Source of the DNA: Bacilli bacterium
GTDB taxonomy: Bacteria > Bacillota_I > Bacilli_A > RF39 > UBA660
Length of the DNA: 45,480 nt
Direction: 5' to 3'
Assembly: GCA_016283935.1 (NCBI GenBank)
Contig: JAEENX010000024.1
Span: forward strand, 1-45,480
This document shows positions 1-8,059 of the stretch, piece after piece. The stretch's first letter is position 1, and each line of letters starts with the position of its first letter. Below the pieces are notes generated by a model. That model saw nothing but the letters and a program-made list of their open reading frames with translations, was not told the DNA's origin and ran no database searches. Both the position numbers and the translations under genes were made by a program.

Positions 1-4
1 TCAT
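1..4 (-). CDS. start codon of a leftward gene (rest outside window)
   Basis: Reading the minus strand from about base 15, GAGGTGATGAT is followed by ATGA at the window edge. The AGGTGAT-type ribosome site spaced about five bases from an ATG matches the starts of many genes in this window. Only the first codon is visible, so the product is unknown. It is divergent from the gene at 152. Confidence 0.45.
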
Positions 5-12
5 ATCATCAC

Positions 13-73
13 CTCATTTCATAAAAATGAGATAACATCTAGTTAATGCGTTCTAGAGAGATAATACTCTCTA
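13..73. other. two small inverted repeats in the divergent intergenic region
   Basis: CTCATTT (13-19) pairs with AAATGAG (25-31), and TAGAGAG (54-60) pairs with CTCTCTA (67-73) around a six-base loop. The first overlaps the ribosome site of the leftward gene and could mask it; the second has no T-run and could be an operator. Function is inferred only from position. Confidence 0.35.
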
Positions 74-151
74 CTTTATATATACACGGTGAATATATCA
101 TTTTACTCGAAAATAGACAGAAAATGTTTTATAATATAACTAGGTGATAGT

Positions 152-811
152 ATGAAATATTTAAAACCATCTTTGATTATTAACTGTATAATTGTATTTT
201 TAGTTACATTAGGAAGTATATTTATGTTTACAGGTTTTAGATTTATGCCATCTGAAACTTTATTAGAATCTACAAAATTAGGTATGTTCAAATTCTATAC
301 AGTAGATTCAAATATATTAGCTGGAATTATTTCATTAGTATTTATAATATTTGAAATAAAATTAATGAAAGGTAAGATTAAAGAAATACCAAAGATTATT
401 TATAATTTAAAATTAATGGCTACAGCTGGTATAACTCTTACATTTATAGTAACTGCAATCTTCTTAGCACCTATGTATGGTTTCTATGCAATGTATAATA
501 ATACTAATTTATTCTTTCATTTGTTTGTACCAGTTTTATCAATGATTACATTTATATGTTTTGAAAATTACGATAATAAATATAAATATGCATTCTATGG
601 AATGATACCTATGATGATTTATTCAGTTTATTACACAACTAATATATTATTACACTTAGAAAATGGTAAACCAACAATAGAATATGATTTCTATTGGTTC
701 CTACAAGGAAATGTTAATAATATATATTTTGTAATACCAATTTTATATTTAGTAGCTTATTTAATATCAATACTTACTATCTTTTTAAACAAGAAGGTAT
801 TGAATAAATAA
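152..811 (+). CDS. six-helix membrane protein, Pr6Pr-like
   Basis: The product is 219 residues with about six hydrophobic helices (near residues 8-28, 54-70, 85-105, 118-136, 148-166 and 190-213). The FYTVDSNILAG stretch near residue 48 recalls the F-T-x-x-SN-I/L motif of Pr6Pr/FAR-17a-like membrane proteins, whose role in bacteria is poorly known. A TATAAT box at 130-135 and AGGTGAT at 142-148 precede the ATG, so the leader is only about ten bases. It is transcribed alone; the next promoter lies over its 3' end. The family assignment rests on one motif and the helix count. Confidence 0.6.
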   Translation: MKYLKPSLIINCIIVFLVTLGSIFMFTGFRFMPSETLLESTKLGMFKFYTVDSNILAGIISLVFIIFEIKLMKGKIKEIPKIIYNLKLMATAGITLTFIVTAIFLAPMYGFYAMYNNTNLFFHLFVPVLSMITFICFENYDNKYKYAFYGMIPMMIYSVYYTTNILLHLENGKPTIEYDFYWFLQGNVNNIYFVIPILYLVAYLISILTIFLNKKVLNK

Positions 812-827
812 TTTAATATGCTATAAT
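800..827 (+). promoter_or_regulatory. promoter of the T-box/glyS unit
   Basis: TTGAAT (800-805), 16 bases, then TATAAT (822-827) preceded by TG at 819-820 (extended -10). Transcription should start near 834. The -35 box lies inside the last codons of the preceding gene. Confidence 0.7.
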
Positions 828-833
828 TGTTGT

Positions 834-950
834 ATTAAAAGAAGCAATGACGGGCTTGGAAACCTAACAGCTATATAGAATACCAATGAGAACAAAGTAT
901 GGTGGAACAGCGTTTAAATACGCCCATATATGATTGTTCTCATTTTTTAT
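834..950 (+). ncRNA. short T-box leader (tRNA-Gly sensing expected)
   Basis: The canonical antiterminator is complete: TATGG (898-902), a seven-base bulge TGGAACA holding the TGGN that pairs with the tRNA 3' end, GCGT, a loop, then ACGC and CCATA (ending about 929). The arm TGAGAACAA (887-895) pairs with TTGTTCTCA (934-942), followed by six Ts: an intrinsic terminator. Only about 50 bases lie between the predicted start and the terminator, so Stem I is greatly reduced. A GGC at 853-855 could be the glycine specifier, but its placement is not classical. Control of glycyl-tRNA synthetase is inferred from the downstream glyS. Confidence 0.8.
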
Positions 951-965
951 TTTAAGGAGGGGTGT

Positions 966-1526
966 ATGAAAGTATTCATTGGATGCTCAGCTAGTAGTTC
1001 ACTTGCAAAAGAATATTATGAGTTAGCTTGTAATGTTTCGGAGATTTTTTCAAAACGAGGGCATAAATTAGTCTTCGGTGGCTTTGATAAAGGCATGATG
1101 GAAAAATGTTACATGACATTTAAATATGAAGATTCTAAAGTTAAAGCAGTTGCAACTGTTCAAGATTCTGAATACATAGCAGACTTAGACTTAGATGCAA
1201 GAGAAGTAGTACCTAAAACATTTGATAGAACAAAAAGATTATATGAAATAGCAGATATAATCGTTATTCTACCAGGTGGAATTGGAACACTTGCTGAATT
1301 TATGTCTATGTTAGACTATAGAAGATGTTCTAACTATGATAAGAAACCAATTATATTATTTAACTATAATAATTATTACACACCTATAATAAATATGTTA
1401 AAAGGTATGTATGATAGTAAATTTTGTAATGCAAATGATTTAAAAGAATTTAATATAGTTAATAATTTGCAAGGATTAGAATTTTACTTAAAACAATTAG
1501 AATTAGATGAAAAAGGAGAAAGATAA
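966..1526 (+). CDS. LOG-family (TIGR00730) Rossmann-fold protein
   Basis: The product is 186 residues. It has a glycine-rich N-terminal Rossmann strand and the family signature PGGIGTLAEF near residue 107. LOG proteins release the base from nucleoside 5'-monophosphates by phosphoribohydrolase activity, but many bacterial members have no assigned substrate. The start at 966 follows a strong AAGGAGGGGTGT site; the earlier in-frame ATG at 930 lies inside the T-box terminator and is unlikely. It is the first gene after the glycine T-box and ends two bases before glyS, so both are co-transcribed. Confidence 0.8.
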   Translation: MKVFIGCSASSSLAKEYYELACNVSEIFSKRGHKLVFGGFDKGMMEKCYMTFKYEDSKVKAVATVQDSEYIADLDLDAREVVPKTFDRTKRLYEIADIIVILPGGIGTLAEFMSMLDYRRCSNYDKKPIILFNYNNYYTPIINMLKGMYDSKFCNANDLKEFNIVNNLQGLEFYLKQLELDEKGER

Positions 1527-1528
1527 AT

Positions 1529-2917
1529 ATGGCAAAAAATATGGAAGAATTAGTTAATTATTGTAAGCAATACGGATATATATTCCAAGGATCTGAAATC
1601 TATGGAGGACTAGCAAACTCTTGGGATTATGGTTCATTAGGAAGAGAATTAAAGAATAATGTTAAAAATGCATGGTGGAAGAAGTTCATTCAAGAAAACA
1701 CTAATGCTGAATATAGAAATTATGGATTAGATTCAGCAATTTTAATGAATCCAGAAGTATGGGTTGCATCAGGACACGTTGCATCATTTGCTGATCCATT
1801 AATTGATTGTAAAAAATGTAAGAGTAGAGAAAGAGCAGATAAGCTTATTGAAGAATTTACTCATGGAGAAGAAACTGGTGATGGATGGGATAATGAAAAA
1901 TTAGAAAAATTCATTGCTGAAAATCATGTACCATGTCCAAAATGTGGATCATGTGATTTTACTCCAATTAGAAAATTCAATTTATTATTTGAAACTCATC
2001 AAGGTGTAACAGAAGATTCTAAATCAATTGTTTACCTAAGAGGTGAAACAGCTCAAGGAATATTCGTTAACTTCTTAAATGTACAAAGAAGTATGAGAGC
2101 AAAAGTACCATTTGGTATTGGACAAATTGGTAAATCATTTAGAAATGAAATTACTCCTGGTAACTTTATATTCAGAACAAGAGAATTTGAACAAATGGAA
2201 CTTGAATTCTTCTGCAAACCAGGAACTGACTTAGAATGGTTTGCATTCTGGAAACAAAATTGTTTAGACTTCCTAGAAACATTAGGATTATCTAAAGAAA
2301 ACTGTAGATATAGAGATCATGCTAAAGAAGAATTATCATTCTATTCTAAAGCAACTACTGATATCGAATATCAATTCCCAATGGGATGGGGAGAACTTTG
2401 GGGTATAGCAGATAGAACAGACTATGACCTTTCAGTTCATATGGAACATTCTAAACAAAACTTACAATATTTAGATCCAGAAACAAATGAAAAATATACA
2501 CCATATGTAATTGAACCATCAGTTGGTGTAGATAGATTAGTTTTAGCTTTATTAACAGAAGCTTATAAGAAAGAAACATTAGAAGATGGAACTGAAAGAG
2601 AAGTATTAGCTCTTAAACCATACTTAGCTCCATATAAAGTAGCAGTATTACCATTAGTTAAAAAGATTCATGGTGAAAAAGCTAATGAAATATTCCAAGA
2701 ATTATCTAGATCATTCATGGTTTCATACGATGAATCAGGTAACATTGGAAAACGTTATAGAAGAGCTGATGCAGTTGGTACACCATTCTGTATTACAATT
2801 GATGATGAAACAATTAATAATGGCACAGTTACTCTAAGAGATAGAGATACAATGGAACAAATTACTCTTAAATTAGAAGAAGTAAAACCATATATTGAAT
2901 CTAAATTAGAATTCTAA
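1529..2917 (+). CDS. glyS: glycyl-tRNA synthetase, single-chain (alpha2) type
   Basis: The 462-residue product charges tRNA-Gly with glycine in the cytoplasm. It is the homodimeric class II type rather than the GlyQ+GlyS heterotetramer. Motif 2 is visible around GKSFRNEITPG and FRTREFEQMELEFF (about residues 200-228) and motif 3 as GVDRLVLALL near 332. Two cysteine pairs (CKKC near residue 92, CPKCGSC near 135) suggest a zinc site in the insertion. AAAGGAGA before the ATG overlaps the end of the LOG gene. The T-box upstream would raise expression when uncharged tRNA-Gly accumulates. Confidence 0.96.
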   Translation: MAKNMEELVNYCKQYGYIFQGSEIYGGLANSWDYGSLGRELKNNVKNAWWKKFIQENTNAEYRNYGLDSAILMNPEVWVASGHVASFADPLIDCKKCKSRERADKLIEEFTHGEETGDGWDNEKLEKFIAENHVPCPKCGSCDFTPIRKFNLLFETHQGVTEDSKSIVYLRGETAQGIFVNFLNVQRSMRAKVPFGIGQIGKSFRNEITPGNFIFRTREFEQMELEFFCKPGTDLEWFAFWKQNCLDFLETLGLSKENCRYRDHAKEELSFYSKATTDIEYQFPMGWGELWGIADRTDYDLSVHMEHSKQNLQYLDPETNEKYTPYVIEPSVGVDRLVLALLTEAYKKETLEDGTEREVLALKPYLAPYKVAVLPLVKKIHGEKANEIFQELSRSFMVSYDESGNIGKRYRRADAVGTPFCITIDDETINNGTVTLRDRDTMEQITLKLEEVKPYIESKLEF

Positions 2918-2946
2918 GAAGAATAGGTAATATTCTTCTTTTTTTA
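2917..2946 (+). terminator. terminator of glyS
   Basis: AGAAGAATA (2917-2925), loop GGTAA, TATTCTTCT (2931-2939), then a T-run. The stem begins at the last base of the stop codon. Confidence 0.9.
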
Positions 2947-3011
2947 TTGTATATAAACCTTAAAATATGATATTATATATTTATAATAGATAAGTATATG
3001 GAGGATGAAGT

Positions 3012-3425
3012 ATGAATCTTAAAGATAAAATAAAAAATTCCTTATTTCCAAACAATGAAGAAATAGATTATGAAGATGATGATCTAGAAGTATCAGAAGT
3101 AAAAGAAAAAGATATAGTTAAAGGTGGAAGTAAAATGGTTCTTGTTGAGCCAAGAGCTTTCTCAGAATCTCAACAAATAGCAGACAACTTAAAAAGAAAG
3201 AATTCAGTAGTAGTTAACCTTAAAAGAGTTACTAGTGATCAAGCAAAAAGAATTATTGACTTTTTAAGTGGAACTCTTTATGCTATTAATGGAGATATGC
3301 AAAGATTAGGCAATGGAATCTATCTTTGTACTCCTAAAAACGTTGATGTAGAAGGTCGTATTTCTGACGAATCTGAAGATAAAAAAGGTAAGAAAAAAAT
3401 CGAAGACGAAATAGACGATTTCTAG
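3012..3425 (+). CDS. sepF: cell division protein SepF
   Basis: The 137-residue product is cytoplasmic and would bundle FtsZ and tether the Z-ring to the membrane. The N-terminus looks like an amphipathic helix ([12 protein letters not shown]) followed by an acidic linker. The conserved core starts near residue 42 ([17 protein letters not shown]) and runs through the VNLKRV...RIIDFLSG region. A charged tail with GKKK ends the protein. TATAAT at 2982-2987 and GGAGG just before the ATG give a short leader. Followed by divIVA, the usual division-gene pairing in Firmicutes. Confidence 0.93.
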   Translation: MNLKDKIKNSLFPNNEEIDYEDDDLEVSEVKEKDIVKGGSKMVLVEPRAFSESQQIADNLKRKNSVVVNLKRVTSDQAKRIIDFLSGTLYAINGDMQRLGNGIYLCTPKNVDVEGRISDESEDKKGKKKIEDEIDDF

Positions 3426-3459
3426 AATTAACATATAATATTTCTAGTGGGTGAAGCAT

Positions 3460-3888
3460 ATGAGAAAATTTGATAAAAGTCTCTATGGTTATAATGTTAA
3501 TGAAGTTAATGCTTTTGTAGATGATGTTGTTTCAAATGTAGATGACATGATTACAAAGATGAAACAAAAAGACATGGAGATCGATAGACTTAATAAAGAA
3601 TTAGAACATTATAAAAAGATGGATGAAACTTTAAATAGAGCTGTTACAATAGCTGAAGAATCATCTCAAAAATATCAAAATCAATCTATAAACGAAAGTG
3701 ACTTAATAATCACTGAAGCTAAGAAAAATGCTAACCGTATAATAAATGATGCTTTACAAAAAGCAGAAAAATATGAAGAAGAAGCCCAAAGAACTAGAAG
3801 AAATATAATTGTATATAAAAGAAGACTTAAAGATCTTATTGATCAACAAGCTGAACTTATTAATGATATAGATAAAGTAGATTTATAA
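3460..3888 (+). CDS. divIVA: DivIVA-family cell division/polarity protein
   Basis: The 142-residue product has the DivIVA N-terminal signature FDKSLYGYNVNEVNAFVDDV, followed by coiled coil from about residue 25 to the C-terminus. DivIVA binds curved membrane at septa and poles. The ATG at 3460 is chosen because GTGGGTG sits just before it; a GTG at 3451 in the same frame lies inside that site. A TATAAT box at 3434-3439 gives the gene its own promoter with a leader of about 14 bases, in addition to read-through from sepF. Confidence 0.88.
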   Translation: MRKFDKSLYGYNVNEVNAFVDDVVSNVDDMITKMKQKDMEIDRLNKELEHYKKMDETLNRAVTIAEESSQKYQNQSINESDLIITEAKKNANRIINDALQKAEKYEEEAQRTRRNIIVYKRRLKDLIDQQAELINDIDKVDL

Positions 3889-3905
3889 AATCTACTTTTT
3901 ATTTT
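3874..3905 (+). terminator. terminator of divIVA
   Basis: AAAGTAGATTT (3874-3884), loop ATA, AAATCTACTTT (3888-3898), then Ts. The 5' arm is coding sequence for the last residues of DivIVA. Confidence 0.92.
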
Positions 3906-3933
3906 TGACATCAAATATAATTAATACTATAAT
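3905..3933 (+). promoter_or_regulatory. consensus sigma-A promoter
   Basis: TTGACA (3905-3910), 17 bases, TATAAT (3928-3933): a perfect match to the housekeeping consensus, overlapping the T-run of the divIVA terminator. It drives the gene at 3957. Confidence 0.9.
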
Positions 3934-3956
3934 CTTATAAGTAAGAGGGGATTATT

Positions 3957-4226
3957 ATGAAATTTTGTTCAGATTGTGAATTCTTAAATACAAAAGATAA
4001 GAAAAAAGATGGAATATACATGTGTAAAAAATGTAAGAAGTATATGAATTCTTCTACAGATGCATGTGATAAATTTGAAAAAGATTTAAGTACTAATAAC
4101 TGGGAAAAAAATGACCTTTATATGAAAGGTAGAAAGTTAGTAGTAGAAGATTCTTATGCGAATCAGTTATGGTTTTGGATACTAATATTTATTATTATAT
4201 TTATGATTGTAATTACTAAGTCATAA
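3957..4226 (+). CDS. small zinc-ribbon-like membrane protein, function unknown
   Basis: The 89-residue product has two CxxC pairs (FCSDC at residues 3-7 and MCKKC near 22) and a further Cys near residue 37, typical of a zinc-binding knuckle. One C-terminal helix follows (about residues 71-87, WFWILIFIIIFMIVI). The likely topology is a cytoplasmic zinc module on a tail anchor. It has a perfect consensus promoter and a SD of AGAGGGG. I do not recognise the family. The following cyclophilin gene has its own TATAAT box. Confidence 0.75.
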   Translation: MKFCSDCEFLNTKDKKKDGIYMCKKCKKYMNSSTDACDKFEKDLSTNNWEKNDLYMKGRKLVVEDSYANQLWFWILIFIIIFMIVITKS

Positions 4227-4252
4227 TTGTATAATTATGAAGGTGATACAAG

Positions 4253-4855
4253 ATGGATAAAAAGACAATCATAATATTTAGTTTAATATTTATATTACTA
4301 TTAGGAGGTCTAATAGTAATCAAAAAAGCAAACAAAAAGGAAGATGGAAATTATATGACAGGAAAAGTAAATGTATTAATTAAAGTAAAAGAATATGGAG
4401 ATATTAAATTAGAATTAGATGCTGATACAGCACCTATAACAGTTACTAACTTTGTTAATTTAGTAAACGAACATTTCTATGATGGATTAACATTCCACAG
4501 AATAATGGACAATTTCATGATTCAAGGTGGAAATGGTGAAACAGCTGGAAAACATGCTAATACTATTAAAGGTGAATTTAGTTCAAATGGTGTAGAAAAT
4601 AATATTTCTCATGTAAGAGGAGTTATTTCTATGGCTAGAACATCTGTTAAAGATTCTGCTTCATCTCAATTCTTCATTACAAATGCTGATGCAACATTCT
4701 TAGATGGTAATTATGCCGCATTCGGTCATGTAACTGAAGGAATGGATGTAGTTGATAAAATTACAAGTGAAATTGCACCTAGAGCATTAGATAACAATGG
4801 TACAATTTCTAATGTAGATCAACCAGTTATTGAAACTATTACAGTTATAGAATAA
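4253..4855 (+). CDS. membrane-anchored cyclophilin-type peptidyl-prolyl isomerase
   Basis: The 200-residue product begins with a hydrophobic segment (residues 4-24) without a lipobox Cys, so it is probably a membrane anchor with the enzyme outside. The cyclophilin domain follows, with FHRIMDNFMIQGG near residue 82 and SMARTS...SASSQFFI near 125-142. The catalytic Arg (in FHR) and the Q-F-F-I core are present. It would assist folding of secreted proteins at proline bonds. TATAAT lies at 4230-4235 and AAGGTGAT before the ATG gives a leader of about ten bases. Confidence 0.9.
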   Translation: MDKKTIIIFSLIFILLLGGLIVIKKANKKEDGNYMTGKVNVLIKVKEYGDIKLELDADTAPITVTNFVNLVNEHFYDGLTFHRIMDNFMIQGGNGETAGKHANTIKGEFSSNGVENNISHVRGVISMARTSVKDSASSQFFITNADATFLDGNYAAFGHVTEGMDVVDKITSEIAPRALDNNGTISNVDQPVIETITVIE

Positions 4856-4877
4856 ACAGTCATATGACTGTTTTTTA
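4855..4877 (+). terminator. terminator of the cyclophilin gene
   Basis: AACAGTCAT (4855-4863) and ATGACTGTT (4864-4872) form a perfect palindrome, followed by Ts. It starts at the last base of the stop codon. Confidence 0.88.
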
Positions 4878-4887
4878 TTGCTCGTTT

Positions 4888-4916
4888 TTGCCAAAAAGAC
4901 TATAAAATGCTATAAT
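4888..4916 (+). promoter_or_regulatory. promoter of the acyltransferase gene
   Basis: TTGCCA (4888-4893), 17 bases, TATAAT (4911-4916) with an extended TG at 4908-4909. Confidence 0.8.
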
Positions 4917-4938
4917 ATATAACCATCAAAAGGGGTTA

Positions 4939-6060
4939 ATGGTGGTTTATATGAAAAATTTATTTATATCTAATTTAAATAAAAAAGACGTAGATCATTT
5001 TACAACAAATATAGGGTTATTAATTAGAAGAAAAACAGACAAAGCATTTAAGAAAATATGTAATGTTTTTACTAATGTTAATATTATCAGAGAAAACTCT
5101 GATAAATTATCAGATGATGAACATTTTACTAATTATCCTTTAGAATATAAGAATTCTAAGGAATATCCTTTAAATGCAAAAAAACATAATATTATCTTAG
5201 AAAGATATCCTGAATTAAATGATGATGAACCATATATATTTGTAAGTAATCATACATGTCCTGAAGATATTGAAACAATTCTTAATGTATTAGATAGAAA
5301 TGCTTATTTAGTTTTAGGTTCTATTGATTCACTAAAATATAATCCGGAGATGTATTTATCTTTCTTAAATGGTATGATTCCATTTGATATTATGGATAAA
5401 AAAGAAAGACATGAACTTATGGATAAGATGGAAAGAGTATTAAAAACAAATAGTATTTTAATCTTCCCAGAAGGATCACATAATTTTAGTCCTAATAAAT
5501 TAATTAATAATTTATATGATGGTCCAGTTAATTTATCTTTAAGAACTGGTAGAAAAATAGTATTAGTTACATTAGTAAGAGATAATGATAACAATGTATC
5601 TTATATAGATGTAAGTAATCCTATAGATGTTAAGAATATAGATGTACCATCTAACTTAGATGAAAAAAATAAAGTTAAATGTTTATCTTCTTATTTAAGA
5701 GATAAAATGGCAACAGCAGTATATTGTTTATCAGCTAGACATTTAGAAATGATTCATAGAGAACCAAATGATAAAATAGAAGATAAAATAAGAGAAGAAA
5801 AAATAGAAGATGCTTTCAAAAAATTACATTGGAATAAAGATGTATTTGAAGCTGAATATTTAACAAAGAAAACTAAAGAAGAAATAGAATATAATGAAGT
5901 ACAAGAAACTATGAGTAATTTAAGATACGATTTATCAGTTTTAAGAGATACTTTATTAGATATAAAAGACTATGTTATTAGAAATGAAGATGTTCATAAT
6001 AAAGATGTAGTTGAAGTTATGAGAAAACATTTAATTTTAACTAAAAATAAAAAGATATAA
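4939..6060 (+). CDS. PlsC-like 1-acylglycerol-3-phosphate acyltransferase
   Basis: The 373-residue product has the acyltransferase block I motif NHTCPED (His105, Asp110) and block III FPEGS (176-180), the hallmarks of the LPLAT/PlsC superfamily that transfers fatty acid to lysophosphatidate. No clear membrane helix is seen, so it is probably a peripheral membrane enzyme. A C-terminal extension of about 100 charged, helical residues goes beyond the PlsC core. Start choice is uncertain: AAAGGGG precedes the ATG at 4939 closely, while GGTGG precedes an in-frame ATG at 4951. Confidence 0.82.
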   Translation: MVVYMKNLFISNLNKKDVDHFTTNIGLLIRRKTDKAFKKICNVFTNVNIIRENSDKLSDDEHFTNYPLEYKNSKEYPLNAKKHNIILERYPELNDDEPYIFVSNHTCPEDIETILNVLDRNAYLVLGSIDSLKYNPEMYLSFLNGMIPFDIMDKKERHELMDKMERVLKTNSILIFPEGSHNFSPNKLINNLYDGPVNLSLRTGRKIVLVTLVRDNDNNVSYIDVSNPIDVKNIDVPSNLDEKNKVKCLSSYLRDKMATAVYCLSARHLEMIHREPNDKIEDKIREEKIEDAFKKLHWNKDVFEAEYLTKKTKEEIEYNEVQETMSNLRYDLSVLRDTLLDIKDYVIRNEDVHNKDVVEVMRKHLILTKNKKI

Positions 6061-6082
6061 TATTTAATTATATCTTTTTTTA
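6051..6082 (+). terminator. terminator of the acyltransferase gene
   Basis: AAAGATATAAT (6051-6061), short loop, ATTATATCTTT (6067-6077) and Ts. The arm includes the stop codon. Confidence 0.9.
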
Positions 6083-6107
6083 TTATATAATTATCATAGG
6101 TGATAAT

Positions 6108-7970
6108 ATGATAGAGTATGAGATTCCATTTGTTTGTTTGATATTTACATCAATAATATCATTTGTATTCTTTGTAAAAAAGAAAATAAAAATTAAAGAA
6201 AATCTATATTATAAATTAATATTAATATTTTCTTTATCAGTTCATTTAACAAATTTTATATCACATTATATGGCAAGCAAATATGTTATTAATTCAGTAG
6301 TACCGGATTGGTTTGCCCAAATATTTGCAAACATTAATAAATTGGGATCTTTATTTATCGTATGTATAACTTTAAATATATTATTTTATATTCTATATAT
6401 TAGTTATGAAATCTTTCAAAAGAAACACAAATTATTAAATATAACAGGATGTATTATTGCTACTATAGTTGGAATCCTAATCTTTTTATTAGACTTTAAT
6501 GTTTATAATATAGATGGAGTAACATCAGGTGAAGGATCTGCGGTATATTTAACATTTGGAATAGCATTCTTAAATATTATAATTGCTTTAATAATAGCAC
6601 TATTAAACATTAAAAAATATGATAAAAGATATAATTCACTTTTCTACATATTACCATTTATATTTGGATTAGGATTATTTGTAATGTATAATCCACAATT
6701 TAATATATATGATCTAATAATAAGTATATTATGTTATTTAATGTATTTTACTATTGAAAATCCAGATGTAAAAATGCTTGAAGTTGTATCTGCAGCAAGA
6801 GAACAAGCTGAATTATCTAATCGTGCTAAATCAGATTTCTTAAGTAGTATGTCTCATGAAATAAGAACACCATTAAATGCGATAGTTGGTTTATCAAATG
6901 ACATTGCTACATATGTTGATGAAGTTCCATCTGAAGTAGTAGAAGATACAAAAGATATTCAAAATGCATCTCAAACATTATTAGAAATAATTGGTAATAT
7001 ATTAGATATTAGCAAGATTGAATCTAATAAGATGGAAATAGTAAATGCACCATATAATTTTAAAGAAGAAATTGAAGGATTATGCAAAGTTACATCTACA
7101 AGAATAGGTGATAAACCTATAGATTATAAATTAACTATAGCAGATGATATTCCATATGAACTTATAGGTGATAAAGGTAAAATTAAAGAGATTGTTAATA
7201 ACTTATTTACTAATTCAATAAAATATACTGAAAAAGGTCAAATAAATTTAACAATAAAATGTGTTAATAATTTTAAAAATATGTATACAACTTTATATAT
7301 TACATGCCAAGATACAGGACGTGGAATAAAAGCTGAAAGTATAAGTAGATTATTTGAAAAATTTGATAGATTAGATATTGAAAGAAATACTACTGCAGAA
7401 GGAACAGGATTAGGACTTGCTATTACTAAAAAGATGATTGAAATGATGGGTGGTAAAATCAATGTTTCATCTCAATTTGGTGTAGGTTCAATTTTCATGG
7501 TAGCTATACCACAAAAGATTAGTAAGATTACTAGACCAGAAACAGAAGAAAAATTATCTGAAACATCTAGCTTATTTAATATTGATTTTAATAAGAGAAG
7601 AATCTTGATAGTAGATGATAATAACTTAAATATTAAAGTTGCTACTAAAGCACTTAAAGACTTTAATATTAATCTTGATTCATGTACATCAGGTCAAGCT
7701 TGTCTTGATAAGATTAATGCTGGTGAACATTATGATTTAATTCTAATGGATATCATGATGCCAATTATGTCAGGTGAAACAACATTACATAAGTTACAAG
7801 AATCTCCTGGATTTAGAACTCCAGTTATAGCTTTAACTGCAGATGCAGTTGCAGGAGCAAAGGAAAAATATATGTCAGCAGGATTTACAGATTATTTAAC
7901 TAAACCTTTCTCAAGAGAACAAATAGGTAAGAAGTTAAGTAATATATTTGTTCATAATAAAAATAGTTAA
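6108..7970 (+). CDS. hybrid sensor histidine kinase with receiver domain
   Basis: The 620-residue product starts with about seven hydrophobic helices (residues 5-23, 36-52, 83-101, 114-130, 146-166, 178-192, 202-214). The dimerisation domain has the phosphoacceptor at His250 (SMSHEIRTPLNAIVG). The ATPase domain shows the N box near 364-370, the G1 box DTGRGI (402-407), the F box LFEKF (415-419) and the G2 box GTGLGL (432-437). The C-terminal receiver has Asp503-Asp504, phosphoacceptor Asp548 (LILMDIMMP) and Lys599. It transmits a membrane signal by a His-to-Asp relay. No response regulator or Hpt gene is adjacent, so the output partner is unknown. TATAAT at 6086-6091 gives a leader of about ten bases. 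Confidence 0.93.
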   Translation: MIEYEIPFVCLIFTSIISFVFFVKKKIKIKENLYYKLILIFSLSVHLTNFISHYMASKYVINSVVPDWFAQIFANINKLGSLFIVCITLNILFYILYISYEIFQKKHKLLNITGCIIATIVGILIFLLDFNVYNIDGVTSGEGSAVYLTFGIAFLNIIIALIIALLNIKKYDKRYNSLFYILPFIFGLGLFVMYNPQFNIYDLIISILCYLMYFTIENPDVKMLEVVSAAREQAELSNRAKSDFLSSMSHEIRTPLNAIVGLSNDIATYVDEVPSEVVEDTKDIQNASQTLLEIIGNILDISKIESNKMEIVNAPYNFKEEIEGLCKVTSTRIGDKPIDYKLTIADDIPYELIGDKGKIKEIVNNLFTNSIKYTEKGQINLTIKCVNNFKNMYTTLYITCQDTGRGIKAESISRLFEKFDRLDIERNTTAEGTGLGLAITKKMIEMMGGKINVSSQFGVGSIFMVAIPQKISKITRPETEEKLSETSSLFNIDFNKRRILIVDDNNLNIKVATKALKDFNINLDSCTSGQACLDKINAGEHYDLILMDIMMPIMSGETTLHKLQESPGFRTPVIALTADAVAGAKEKYMSAGFTDYLTKPFSREQIGKKLSNIFVHNKNS

Positions 7971-7974
7971 GAAG

Positions 7975-7998
7975 ACAGTCAAGTGGCTGTTTTTTTAT
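7975..7998 (+). terminator. terminator of the histidine kinase gene
   Basis: ACAGTC (7975-7980), loop AAGT, GGCTGT (one G-T pair), then a T-run. Confidence 0.8.
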
Positions 7999-8026
7999 TT
8001 GACAAAAAAGGAAAAATAGCTATAAT
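7999..8026 (+). promoter_or_regulatory. promoter of the 8060 gene
   Basis: TTGACA (7999-8004), 16 bases, TATAAT (8021-8026). The -35 box abuts the preceding terminator. Confidence 0.85.
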
Positions 8027-8059
8027 ATATCAAGGTTTTAGAAAAAGGGGTATAATTAA

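Noticed and set aside
930-965. Upstream ATG extension of the LOG-family gene
   Set aside because: It falls inside the T-box terminator; the strong AAGGAGGGG site supports the ATG at 966.
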